From JAKPCT01 sp029553165 (lineage in GTDB: Bacteria > Bacillota > UBA4882 > UBA8346), in NCBI GenBank assembly GCA_035359995.1, contig DAORZT010000007.1, forward strand, positions 1-64,000: 64,000 bases of DNA. Direction: 5' to 3'. This document shows positions 24,139 through 31,816 of this stretch, piece by piece. The position numbers and the translations under genes were made by a program. The notes beneath the pieces are model-generated. The model did no database searches. It saw nothing but the letters and a program-made list of their open reading frames with translations, and was not told the DNA's origin. Position 1 is the stretch's first letter. Every line of letters begins with the position of its first letter.

Positions 24139-24971
24139 CCTGCTAACAAGTTAAAATCAGAGAAGATTGCTTTCCTAGACAAAACCTCCGTAAATTCCCC
24201 ACTGTTCTTAATACTGCTTAATGAATCAAGCATCGCTTGGATCGAAGCCATAATCAAGTATGACGGTAAACTCACCCGGGCGATTCCAAGGTCCCGGCAT
24301 TGATTGATACTAATCTGATCAATATTGTAAGACATTCCCAAAGTAATACTTAGCGGTCCGTTGATCTCTTTGGCTAATAGTTTAGCCTCCTCATAAGTCA
24401 CTACATTAGTAACAAAAACCAGGTCCGCCCCAAGCTCCAGATACCGGTTTGCTCTGGAGATCGCCGCTTTTAAACCCTCACTGCGATCATCAAAGGCTTT
24501 CAAAGCATCAGTCCGCGCATTAATTATTAAGTCAGGTAAATTCAGTTCTAGTTTAATCCTGATTGCATCAGCGAGTTTTTCGACCATTACCGCTTCGTCA
24601 ACGATCACCTGGCCCGAAGCTTTATCCCACAGGTTTTGGTCTTCCAGATTGATTCCTGCAATCCCAGTTTGCAGAAACCGCTTAAAGTTATTACAAAATT
24701 CTTCCCCATCACCATAGCCATCTTCACCATCAGCCATAACCGGTAAAGTAACCGCGTCAACAATACTTTTAGTAAAATTAAGATTTTCATTTAAGCTGAC
24801 ATCCAGCTCATTCGGATAACCCCGGGAGATCGAATAGCTATACCCGGAACATTGCACTGCTTGAAATCCGGCTGCTTCGATGATTTTAGCAGAGATTGGA
24901 TCGTAGGCATCGGGAACGACCAATGTCTCGGGAGCGAGGATCAATTCTTTTAATATCTCACTCTTAGTCAA
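24114..24971 (-). CDS. Isocitrate lyase/PEP mutase family enzyme
   Basis: The 285-residue TIM-barrel protein has the family landmarks VVPDAYDPISAKIIEAAGF, LPVMADGEDGYGD (metal-binding Asp and Glu), GIAGINLEDQ and IINARTDAL. It lacks the KKCGH loop of isocitrate lyase, so it is closer to methylisocitrate lyase, oxaloacetate decarboxylase or phosphonomutase types; the C-C or C-P substrate cannot be chosen. I prefer the TTG at 24971 after AAGGGG, because the protein then begins M-T-K-S-E like its relatives; a GTG at 24998, overlapping the upstream stop as GTGA, is the alternative. It lies in the methyltransferase-permease cluster. Confidence 0.85.
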   Translation of the reverse strand: MTKSEILKELILAPETLVVPDAYDPISAKIIEAAGFQAVQCSGYSYSISRGYPNELDVSLNENLNFTKSIVDAVTLPVMADGEDGYGDGEEFCNNFKRFLQTGIAGINLEDQNLWDKASGQVIVDEAVMVEKLADAIRIKLELNLPDLIINARTDALKAFDDRSEGLKAAISRANRYLELGADLVFVTNVVTYEEAKLLAKEINGPLSITLGMSYNIDQISINQCRDLGIARVSLPSYLIMASIQAMLDSLSSIKNSGEFTEVLSRKAIFSDFNLLAGWLRKRAN

Positions 24972-24994
24972 TAAAATCAGCCCCTTAAAAAATT

Positions 24995-25615
24995 TCACTT
25001 AACACCGGAGGCAACAAAAATACTGATTGCTGCTTCCTCACCATTATTTGCCGATTTGGTACAACAATTTTGTCCTAAACAATCAACCCGGACATCCTTT
25101 AAGCCACTTGCCGTAAACCATTTGACAATCTCGGCCCGTTTAAATCCTAACCACCGGTCATGATGTTCTTCCCTAAGAAATGAATAAGGATGTTCGTCCA
25201 AATCCGTCAGTACCAGTTTACCACCGGGTTTGATGATCCGCACCATTTCGGCGATGGCTTTTCCGGGTGATTCTACATGATGCAGATACATGTTCGCAAA
25301 CGCATAATCCACTGTCGCATCAGCAATCGGCAATTGTTGCGATTCACCCTGGTAACAATGGATATCCTTACCTAAAAACTTCGAGCGCAAGACCTCCAGC
25401 ATCGCCTCTGATTCATCAACTGCGATCACCGTAAGACCATTAAGCAATAACCCTTCAGTGATAAAGCCGGTTCCGGCGCCAATATCCGCTGCCAGATCAC
25501 CGCTTTTAATTCCCGCAACCCGGAAGGCTGCTTCGCGGACCGCCGTCGTGAAAAAATTCTGCCGCATACTATCCCATTGTTCCGCTACATTATCAAAATA
25601 TTCCTTGCTACTCAT
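24995..25615 (-). CDS. Class I SAM-dependent methyltransferase (UbiE-like)
   Basis: The 206-residue protein begins SSKEYFDNVAEQWDSMRQ, typical of the UbiE/ArsR-associated group. It has motif I LAADIGAGTGFITEGLL, acidic AVDESEAMLE, motif II VDYAFANMYLHHV and motif III KPGGKLVLTDLDEH. The C-terminal Cys-Cys pair (LGQNCCTKSANN) is distinctive. GGAGTG precedes the ATG. The MarR regulator lies upstream and the PEP-mutase-family gene overlaps downstream by 4 bases, so all are probably one transcript. The substrate is unknown. Confidence 0.88.
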   Translation of the reverse strand: MSSKEYFDNVAEQWDSMRQNFFTTAVREAAFRVAGIKSGDLAADIGAGTGFITEGLLLNGLTVIAVDESEAMLEVLRSKFLGKDIHCYQGESQQLPIADATVDYAFANMYLHHVESPGKAIAEMVRIIKPGGKLVLTDLDEHPYSFLREEHHDRWLGFKRAEIVKWFTASGLKDVRVDCLGQNCCTKSANNGEEAAISIFVASGVK

Positions 25616-25622
25616 CTTTCCA

Positions 25623-25742
25623 TCACTCCTTGCGGTTTAATAAACTGCTCCCAACCGAAAACGCTTTTCCGATATTCTCACCCAGACTCCAGTATTCACG
25701 TACAGTTGCATAATAGGCCATTGGATCAAAGACAACACTCAA
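25623..25742 (-). CDS. Possible 39-aa protein between marR and the methyltransferase
   Basis: A short frame gives M-S-V-V-F-D-P-M-A-Y-Y-A-T-V-R-E-Y-W-S-L and continues through GENIGKAFSVGSSLLNRKE to a TGA inside the methyltransferase ribosome binding site. The start is TTG at 25742 (overlapping the end of marR, with AGG upstream) or ATG at 25721. Composition is protein-like, with an aromatic helix, and it fills the marR-methyltransferase gap exactly. No family recognised. It may be a coupling peptide or a short membrane-surface protein. Confidence 0.4.
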   Translation of the reverse strand: MSVVFDPMAYYATVREYWSLGENIGKAFSVGSSLLNRKE

Positions 25743-26172
25743 CTTTACCTATTGCTGTTAATAACAGGTTCAGGCCATTTAATACCTCTTCCCTTGCTCC
25801 TTCCGGAATCTCTTTGAGTACCTTTTGATAATAAAGATCCATACTGCTTTCAATCCCTGCAAAGATCTTTTGTCCCGCTTCGGTGAGGCGGATGGTAACA
25901 TAACGGCGATCCTCAGGATGAACTTCCCGAATAACCAGACCATCATTCACCAGGTTATTAACCGTACGGCTCATTGTACTATTATCCAGTCCTAAGAGTT
26001 CAGCCAGTTCATTCAAGGTTATTTGCTTTGCTCTTCCGATCTCAACCAACGCATGACATTGCGCCATCGTCACTCCACAGCAGGTAACCTGGTTCTTATC
26101 AACCAACCCAATCTTCCGTTCCAGCCCTCGGATCAATTCACGCAGTTCTTTGGCTTTCTTAACATCTGTCAT
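25726..26172 (-). CDS. MarR-family transcriptional regulator
   Basis: The 148-residue protein has the MarR winged helix: ITLNELAELLGLDNSTMSRTVNNLVNDGLVIREVHPEDRRYVTIRLTEAG, flanked by dimerisation helices. A CCGVTMAQCHALVEI segment near residue 30 supplies cysteines that could sense oxidants or metals. GGAGGG precedes the ATG at 26172; the longer in-frame start at 26220 lacks a site. As first gene of the cluster it probably represses the methyltransferase, PEP-mutase-family and permease genes (inference). Confidence 0.92.
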   Translation of the reverse strand: MTDVKKAKELRELIRGLERKIGLVDKNQVTCCGVTMAQCHALVEIGRAKQITLNELAELLGLDNSTMSRTVNNLVNDGLVIREVHPEDRRYVTIRLTEAGQKIFAGIESSMDLYYQKVLKEIPEGAREEVLNGLNLLLTAIGKVECCL

Positions 26173-26243
26173 AATATCCCTCCTGAAATAATTGTATAAC
26201 GAAACTGTTGTATTTTGCAACTATTATTTTGTAAATTAAAACC

Positions 26244-26279
26244 AAAAAAAAGGCGTTGCTTTTTAGTTTTGCAACAGCC
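26244..26279 (-). terminator. Rho-independent terminator of the GNAT gene
   Basis: Leftward, GGCTGTTGC (26279-26271) pairs with GCAACGCC (26259-26252) with one bulged base, followed by eight T residues (26251-26244). Confidence 0.85.
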
Positions 26280-26325
26280 CCCTTTAAAACGATTACTATC
26301 AAACACAATAAAGTTCAAACTATAA

Positions 26326-26787
26326 CTACTCCACAATCTCCTTAACAACCGCTACTTCATCACAGTTCGGAAACTTCGGACAGTTAATACACTCTTTCCA
26401 AATCTTATGTGGCATTGCTTCTTTGGATACTTCATTAAAACCACATTTTTTAAAGAACTCGACCTGATAAGTCAAGGCAAAAACTTTATTAATCCCCAGC
26501 TCCTGCGCTTCTTGAATCAAGAGCCGAATCAACTCCTTGCCCAAACCCTTTCCCTGATGTTCGCTTCTGATTGCCAAAGCGCGGATCTCGGCCAGATCTT
26601 CCCAACTAATATGTAATGCGCCTGCCCCAACAACCGTCCCATCAACTTCAATCAGGGTAAACTCACGCAATGATTCGTACAGACTACTACGCGAGCGTGG
26701 CAGCATCAATCCTTTCTCGGCAAATTCATTTATGATACTATGTAAGGCTTCAACATCCTGCATCTTTGCTTTTCGATAGATAACCAA
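26326..26787 (-). CDS. GNAT N-acetyltransferase, ArgA-like
   Basis: The 153-residue GNAT protein has the acetyl-CoA motif IRSEHQGKGLGKELIRLL (about 72-90) and ends with a cysteine-rich tail IWKECINCPKFPNCDEVAVV. That tail is shared by short clostridial proteins annotated as N-acetylglutamate synthases, which start arginine synthesis. No arginine genes are nearby, so this is family-based only. Start TTG at 26787 after a purine-rich GGGAAGA. It is a single gene with its own terminator. Confidence 0.82.
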   Translation of the reverse strand: MVIYRKAKMQDVEALHSIINEFAEKGLMLPRSRSSLYESLREFTLIEVDGTVVGAGALHISWEDLAEIRALAIRSEHQGKGLGKELIRLLIQEAQELGINKVFALTYQVEFFKKCGFNEVSKEAMPHKIWKECINCPKFPNCDEVAVVKEIVE

Positions 26788-26880
26788 TCTTCCCGCCCGC
26801 TTTCTTATATTAATAATTATTAAATCGTATATTTATACATTAATTCGGTACTTAACCAAACTTTCCTGCTTCAAACAGAT

Positions 26881-27162
26881 TTAACATTCAGTAACCAGGA
26901 TCTGATTGATTTCAATCGGATAGTTATTTTCAATATAAGTGACGATTGATTGCTCAATCTGCTCCAACTGCCGCATATTAGCAGCTAAAAAAGCAAGCCC
27001 CAGCTCGGCGTGGCTCCACTGGTTTTGAAAATCCGACTCAATCACCGACACATTAAACTTTTGGCGGACTTTACTTAATAAACTTTGCATCACTTGCCGC
27101 TTATCTTTAAGCGAAAGGGCTCCGGGGATATTAAGTTGAATCTGAATCACTCTCGCAACCAT
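26881..27162 (-). CDS. DUF503 (YlxP-like) protein
   Basis: The 93-residue protein matches DUF503: IQIQLNIPGALSLKDKRQVMQSLLSKVRQKFNVSVIE, then HAELGLAFLA and a C-terminal IEINQILVTE strand. B. subtilis YlxP sits in the nusA-infB operon and is of unknown function; here it is isolated. There is no ribosome binding site before the ATG. A TGTTATAAT extended -10 box lies 7-15 bases upstream, so the mRNA may be leaderless, starting at or next to the ATG. Confidence 0.9.
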   Translation of the reverse strand: MVARVIQIQLNIPGALSLKDKRQVMQSLLSKVRQKFNVSVIESDFQNQWSHAELGLAFLAANMRQLEQIEQSIVTYIENNYPIEINQILVTEC

Positions 27163-27168
27163 AGTTCA

Positions 27169-27177
27169 ATTATAACA
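27169..27177 (-). promoter_or_regulatory. Extended -10 box abutting the DUF503 start
   Basis: Leftward, TGTTATAAT (27177-27169) is an extended -10 element. The expected start point about 7 bases downstream coincides with the A of the ATG at 27162. No -35 match is present, as is usual for extended -10 promoters. Confidence 0.5.
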
Positions 27178-27288
27178 TATGAACTACTGCATTTTGCATC
27201 GATATTTTATCATAGGTCATTTGCAACAATCATATCGCTCAGAACAATAGTATTTCAAATGGAATAACAATTCATTATTTAGCCACAA

Positions 27289-27316
27289 TTCAAAAGCTCT
27301 TTAAGTTAAATATAAT
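27289..27316 (+). promoter_or_regulatory. Promoter of a short transcript before bioY
   Basis: TTCAAA (27289-27294), a 16-base spacer and a perfect TATAAT (27311-27316) point rightward and are followed only 55 bases later by a terminator hairpin. Confidence 0.5.
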
Positions 27317-27322
27317 ATAACA

Positions 27323-27400
27323 TCAAGGTTTACATTCTCGACCCACAAAATAAATCTCCTTGGATAAACGCCTGCTTTATTAATATTAAAGCAGGTTTTT
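27323..27400 (+). ncRNA. Candidate small RNA with its own terminator
   Basis: Between the promoter at 27289-27316 and the BirA operator lies about 78 bases with no open frame. It ends in CCTGCTTTA (27371-27379) paired with TAAAGCAGG (27387-27395) and a run TTTTTATTATTT, a clear terminator. Within it CAAGG (27324-27328) can pair with CCTTG (27358-27362), or GTTTA with TAAAC (27365-27369), two mutually exclusive options. It could be a small RNA or an attenuated leader of bioY. Nothing known was recognised. Confidence 0.45.
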
Positions 27401-27405
27401 ATTAT

Positions 27406-27437
27406 TTGTAAACTTATTTCAAATATCAAGTTGACAA
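27406..27437. promoter_or_regulatory. BirA operator (biotin repressor site)
   Basis: TTGTAAAC (27406-27413), a 16-base spacer and GTTGACAA (27430-27437) match the Bacillota BirA consensus TTGTnAAC-N14-16-GTTnACAA exactly. The right arm contains the -35 box of the bioY promoter, so BirA-biotinyl-AMP would block transcription. Confidence 0.85.
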
Positions 27438-27459
27438 TCTATTAAAATTACTATAGAAT
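27431..27459 (+). promoter_or_regulatory. Promoter of the bioY operon
   Basis: A perfect TTGACA (27431-27436), a 17-base spacer and TAGAAT (27454-27459) lie 44 bases before bioY and overlap the BirA operator. Confidence 0.8.
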
Positions 27460-27502
27460 TCTAAATAAACTGATTTAGAATTTATTAAAGGAGCATCATT
27501 AC

Positions 27503-28072
27503 ATGGCAACAACCAACACTTCAAACTTGAGAATGCTGGTCTTTTCGACTATTTTTACCGCGTTAATCATCATCGGTGGTTATTTAACAATCCCTTTAGC
27601 CCAAGTACCAATCGTTTTAGCTGATTTCTTTGTCTTGCTGGCCGGTTTGGTCTTGGGAATGCTCTGGGGGCCAATCAGCGTTGCTTTTTACTTATTTCTG
27701 GGCATCATCGGATTACCGGTATTTGCCAAGGGTCTTTCCGGTTACAAAATAATCCTGGGACCAACCGGAGGCTATTTAATCGGCTACCTGGCAGCCGCTT
27801 TCATCATCGGACTGATTGCCAAGAAAGGCAAACCGTCGACTTTAAAAGATCTGATCGCCTTAATCATTGGTAATATTGTATTATTTGCAATCGGACTATT
27901 CTGGTTAAAGACCAAATTTGTCGGTACCTGGGAAAAAGCATTAATCGCCGGTCTCTACCCGTTTATTATTGGAAATATCATTAAAATAGCTGCTGCCGCT
28001 GGCTTAATACGGATGATACGTCCAATAATTACGGAATTGCTCCCCAATAATTCCAAAAAGGCAGAACAATAA
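27503..28072 (+). CDS. bioY: Biotin ECF transporter substrate-binding component BioY
   Basis: The 189-residue integral membrane protein has about six helices and the BioY features IPLAQVPIVLADFFVLLAGLVLGMLWG and LSGYKIILGPTGGYLIGYLAAAF. It binds biotin and works with an energising ATPase and T component encoded immediately downstream. AAAGGAG precedes the ATG. Its stop overlaps the ATPase start by one base. The BirA operator upstream independently confirms the biotin assignment. Confidence 0.95.
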   Translation: MATTNTSNLRMLVFSTIFTALIIIGGYLTIPLAQVPIVLADFFVLLAGLVLGMLWGPISVAFYLFLGIIGLPVFAKGLSGYKIILGPTGGYLIGYLAAAFIIGLIAKKGKPSTLKDLIALIIGNIVLFAIGLFWLKTKFVGTWEKALIAGLYPFIIGNIIKIAAAAGLIRMIRPIITELLPNNSKKAEQ

Positions 28073-28821
28073 TGGCGCTCTTAGAAACTATTAACCTTAC
28101 TCATACTTTTACCAATGGCTTTACCGCTATCAAAGATATCAACCTTTCCATTCAGAAGGGTGATTTTATCATTATTGCCGGCGCTAATGGCAGTGGCAAG
28201 ACAGTCTTAATACGACATTTCAACGGACTACTTGCGCCAACCAAGGGCGAAGTATTGATTGAAGGTACCAACATCAACCATGATTTATTAAACGCCAGAA
28301 AGACAGTTGGTCTTATCTTTCAAGACTCAAACAATCAAATTGTCGGGCAAACTGTTGCCGAAGATGTCGCTTTCGGCCCTGAAAACCTTGGTTTGCCTCA
28401 ATCCGAAATCACCGATCGAGTGACTACAGCGCTGATTGCTGTTCAATTGCTCGAATTATCGGACCAAAGGCCTCATACGCTTTCAGGCGGTCAAAAGCGC
28501 AAGCTCGCCATTGCCGGTGTTTTAGCAATGCTGCCCAAACTGTTAGTCTTTGATGAACCGTTCACCGGGCTTGATTATCCGGGAGTCGTCCAAGTTTTAG
28601 AACAAATTATTTCCCTTCATCAAAACGGTCATACAATTGTAGTGGTAACACACGAATTAGAGAAAATTCTTGCTCATGCAAACCGGTTAATAATCATGCA
28701 ACACGGTCAAATCATTCATGATGATCACCCTGCAAAATTGATTAATCTGGTTGAATCTTTTGGAATTAAACGTCCCTATGGCGAAAACCGGGGAGTTGAA
28801 TCAATGACATGGCTGAGTTGA
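28072..28821 (+). CDS. bioM: Biotin ECF transporter ATPase component
   Basis: The 249-residue ABC ATPase has Walker A GANGSGKTVLIRHF, Q-loop FQDSNNQIVGQTVAEDVAFGPENLGL typical of ECF A-components, signature LSGGQKRKLAIAGVLAM, Walker B LLVFDEPFTGLD and switch VVVTHE. It starts on the last base of bioY (TAATGG) and overlaps the T-component gene by 13 bases, so the three are translated as a unit. Being dedicated to bioY, it is a BioM-type rather than a shared EcfA protein. Confidence 0.93.
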   Translation: MALLETINLTHTFTNGFTAIKDINLSIQKGDFIIIAGANGSGKTVLIRHFNGLLAPTKGEVLIEGTNINHDLLNARKTVGLIFQDSNNQIVGQTVAEDVAFGPENLGLPQSEITDRVTTALIAVQLLELSDQRPHTLSGGQKRKLAIAGVLAMLPKLLVFDEPFTGLDYPGVVQVLEQIISLHQNGHTIVVVTHELEKILAHANRLIIMQHGQIIHDDHPAKLINLVESFGIKRPYGENRGVESMTWLS

Positions 28822-29573
28822 ATATTTTTCATTACCATCCGGCAAATTCAGTAATCCACCGAATGGATGCCCGTTTCAAACTAATATGGATGCTGGTCTT
28901 CAACATTATTTGCACGTTTGCTTCCAGTCCGGTCCAGTTAGCGCTATTAACCATTATTACACTGACAGCACTAAGTTTGTCCCAATTACAGTTATCATCC
29001 TTATTAAAAGAAATTAAATCATTCCTGGTATTTATGGTGTTTATCATTTTATTCCAAACCTTAAGCACACCAGGTAAGCCAATTTTAGACATCACTATCT
29101 GGTCATTTACACCAACCTATGAAGGATTTTTATCCAGTTTAACCTTAGGATGGCGTCTTTTGCTGATCATTCTGGTTTGTAATATTTTTATCAGTTCAAC
29201 CAGTCTGTCGACGATTCGAAACGCTATCCAATCTTTACTTCAACCGCTTCCTTTTATCAACGAAGCTAAAGTGGCAACAATGTTTAGTCTCCTTTTTGTT
29301 GTAATTCCCGTTATTCTCGATCAAGCCCTTGAAATATCCGACGCGCAGCAGTCACGCTGTATTGCTTTGAGAAAAAACTACATCCAAAAATTAATTCTGT
29401 TTTGTTACCCTCTGCTGCTCAACACTTTCCTCAAAGCCGATCAGATCGTTACAGCAATGGAAGCACGGTGTTATTCCGAGTTTCGGACCAGACCAACTTT
29501 TAATCCTACATTGTCCGATTGGTATTTATTTTTAAGCTTTACCGGAACTTGTTTGATCATCTTATTCTTTTAA
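28809..29573 (+). CDS. bioN: Biotin ECF transporter T component
   Basis: The 254-residue membrane protein has about six helices, an N-terminal NSVIHRMDARFKLIWMLVFN and two Ala-Arg-Gly-like coupling motifs in the cytoplasmic helices (DAQQSRCIALRK and AMEARCYSEFRT). In this protein the last residue of each motif is Cys instead of Gly, a small deviation. It couples ATP hydrolysis by BioM to biotin movement through BioY. It overlaps bioM by 13 bases and ends the operon. No clear terminator follows. Confidence 0.92.
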   Translation: MAELNIFHYHPANSVIHRMDARFKLIWMLVFNIICTFASSPVQLALLTIITLTALSLSQLQLSSLLKEIKSFLVFMVFIILFQTLSTPGKPILDITIWSFTPTYEGFLSSLTLGWRLLLIILVCNIFISSTSLSTIRNAIQSLLQPLPFINEAKVATMFSLLFVVIPVILDQALEISDAQQSRCIALRKNYIQKLILFCYPLLLNTFLKADQIVTAMEARCYSEFRTRPTFNPTLSDWYLFLSFTGTCLIILFF

Positions 29574-29609
29574 CGCTACAATTATTATTGGTAAAAACGC
29601 TCTCCCCGA

Positions 29610-29638
29610 TTGAATTTTTAGTCTATAACCTTTATAAT
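29610..29638 (+). promoter_or_regulatory. Promoter of the TPR-SpoIID gene
   Basis: TTGAAT (29610-29615), a 17-base spacer and TATAAT (29633-29638) form a strong housekeeping promoter 60 bases before the ATG, so this gene is not limited to bioY read-through or to sporulation. Confidence 0.7.
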
Positions 29639-29697
29639 ATTAAGTCTATAGACGATCAATTTTTGATTATTATCACTTCGAATATCGAGGAGAAGTC

Positions 29698-31734
29698 ATG
29701 AAAAAATACCATATTACCTTACCAATAATTTTATTATTATTATTTGCAATTAGTTATCTTCCGCTTAAATTTCGCGCCAATGCAGTTGATTTCACACCTG
29801 AAATTATTGAAGCCAAAAATCTTTACTATAAAGACTCTGCAAAAAGCCTTGAAAAATTTCAGGAAATCCTACGCCAATGCCCTGATAATGTCGGAGTAAG
29901 ATTGGACGTCATCCGTCTGTTAAGAGAGTTCGGAAATTATCAGGAAGCAATGCAACACTTGAATATTTTACTTGAAACCGATCCTGAAAACTCCGAATAC
30001 CGTCTCAACATGATCCAAACTGCTTTCTTAGCTGGAAAACCGCAGTTAGTTATTGAATTGACTCAAAACCGGGAAAATCTAAGCGCGGCTGAATATTTTT
30101 GGCAAGGCGCTGCTTTGATTGATTTAGGAAAAGAAACCGCAGCGATTGAGTCTCTGGTTAATTCATTAAATCTGGAACCATTCAATCCTCAAGCCAATCT
30201 TATCTTAGGCGATATTTATTACAAATTTAAACAGTATCGTTCAGCTGAACAATATTATCGGAAAGCACTCTCCCAAGATCATAACCTTACCAGTGCTTAT
30301 TTCCCGTTAGCTAAGTCTTACATCGCCTTAGAAAATTATCCGGCTGCTTATCGCTATTTGTCAAATGCCAAGCGGTTAGCTCCCTGGAATAAAGAGATTG
30401 AACAATCGTTACAAAATTTAGTTGCTAACCACTCAAACCGGCTTAATCCGCCAGCAGTACCAACACCTACACCATCAGTATCGCCGATACCTGAAATTGT
30501 TCCGATTATGGTTGATCGGGATAAAATACCCATTGTCCGAATTGGTCTGGCTGAAAATATTACAACATTACGGTTAAAACCCAACAATCGTTTTAAAATT
30601 GAAGTATTAGGCAAATCGATATCTAAAACGGGAGAAGCCCAAAATCTTGTGGTAAAATACTCCGGTAAAAAAATTCATTTCTATAATTCTAAAGGTCAAT
30701 TACTGCTGTCTTCAGCGGCAACCGTACGGTTGTCTTTTGATAATCCGGCAACAACGACTCTCATCTATAACATGGCTTATGGCAAAGGTACTTTTTGGGC
30801 CGGTCAGCAAGATCGAAGATACCGGGGAAATTTTGATTTCATCATCAAACCGTCCGGTTTTACCGTAGTTAATCGGTTAAACATTGAAGAATACCTCTAT
30901 GGTGTTGTTCCGGCTGAAATTCCATCCCACTGGCCAAAAGCAGCACTTGAATCACAAGCAGTTGCTGCCCGGACATATACTCTGGCTAATATGGGTTCTT
31001 TCGCTTCACGCGGCTTTGATCTGCTTCCGACAGTGTCTTCACAAGTATATACCGGAGTAATTGCCGAGCGTGCTACCACTAATGCAGCTGTTAATGGGAC
31101 ACGGGGAATAATTTTAACTTATAATGATAAACCAATTAATGCTTTTTATACAGGTAATAACGGTGGGTACTCCGCCAGTAGTTATGACCTCTGGAAGATG
31201 AACCGGCCTTATCTTAAAGGAGTTCCCGATAAATTGGTTACCTCGCCAACCGAGCCATGGGGGCCCGAGGAGTTGGCAACCTGGTTGACCACCCGTCCCG
31301 AAACCTACAGTTCACAACCACAATATTCATCTCGCAGTGCATTTCGTTGGGTCCTGTGGGTCCCTCGCGAAGAAATTGAATTTCGGTTAAAGCAGGGTAA
31401 TAAACTGGGAAAAATCAAAAGCATTACCATTACAAAACGAAGTCCGGGCGGAATTATCAGCGAAGTACTGATTCATGGAACTGCCGGAAAATATGTTGTC
31501 AGTGGGGATTCAATCCGTTACCGTCTCGGCGGTCTCCGCAATAATATGTTCATGGTTGAACCAAAATACGCTCCCAACGGCGAACTCGAAGCCTTCATCT
31601 TTTACGGAGGCGGCTGGGGGCACGGTGTAGGAATGTGTCAAAGCGGAGCAGCCGGTATGGCCGCTGCCGGTTATACCTATAAGGATATTTTAAATCATTA
31701 CTATCCTGGAGCAATGCTGACTAAAAGATATTAA
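29698..31734 (+). CDS. TPR and SpoIID/LytB-domain cell-wall protein
   Basis: The 678-residue exported protein has an N-terminal signal or anchor (about 7-24) and a TPR region (about 30-245, e.g. ANLILGDIYYKFKQYRSAEQYYRKAL). A Pro/Thr-rich linker (about 247-265, PAVPTPTPSVSPIPE) leads to a SpoIID/LytB domain (about 330-678). The latter shows RLNIEEYLYGVVPAEIP, ALESQAVAARTYTLANM and the C-terminal GGGWGHGVGMCQSGAAGMAAAGY. SpoIID in sporulation is a lytic transglycosylase cleaving denuded glycan strands. The TPR part suggests a partner protein or scaffold. GAGGAG precedes the ATG. The fusion with TPRs and a housekeeping promoter argues for a vegetative role. Confidence 0.92.
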   Translation: MKKYHITLPIILLLLFAISYLPLKFRANAVDFTPEIIEAKNLYYKDSAKSLEKFQEILRQCPDNVGVRLDVIRLLREFGNYQEAMQHLNILLETDPENSEYRLNMIQTAFLAGKPQLVIELTQNRENLSAAEYFWQGAALIDLGKETAAIESLVNSLNLEPFNPQANLILGDIYYKFKQYRSAEQYYRKALSQDHNLTSAYFPLAKSYIALENYPAAYRYLSNAKRLAPWNKEIEQSLQNLVANHSNRLNPPAVPTPTPSVSPIPEIVPIMVDRDKIPIVRIGLAENITTLRLKPNNRFKIEVLGKSISKTGEAQNLVVKYSGKKIHFYNSKGQLLLSSAATVRLSFDNPATTTLIYNMAYGKGTFWAGQQDRRYRGNFDFIIKPSGFTVVNRLNIEEYLYGVVPAEIPSHWPKAALESQAVAARTYTLANMGSFASRGFDLLPTVSSQVYTGVIAERATTNAAVNGTRGIILTYNDKPINAFYTGNNGGYSASSYDLWKMNRPYLKGVPDKLVTSPTEPWGPEELATWLTTRPETYSSQPQYSSRSAFRWVLWVPREEIEFRLKQGNKLGKIKSITITKRSPGGIISEVLIHGTAGKYVVSGDSIRYRLGGLRNNMFMVEPKYAPNGELEAFIFYGGGWGHGVGMCQSGAAGMAAAGYTYKDILNHYYPGAMLTKRY

Positions 31735-31781
31735 TCAATTTTTACTATTGAATTTTTATCTATATGTAATACAAAAAACAA

Positions 31782-31810
31782 TTGACATACAATTAAAGAT
31801 AATGTATATT
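31782..31810 (+). promoter_or_regulatory. Promoter of the leuA T-box transcript
   Basis: A perfect TTGACA (31782-31787), a 17-base spacer and TATATT (31805-31810); transcription would begin near 31817, right before the T-box leader. Confidence 0.8.
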
Positions 31811-31816
31811 TATATA

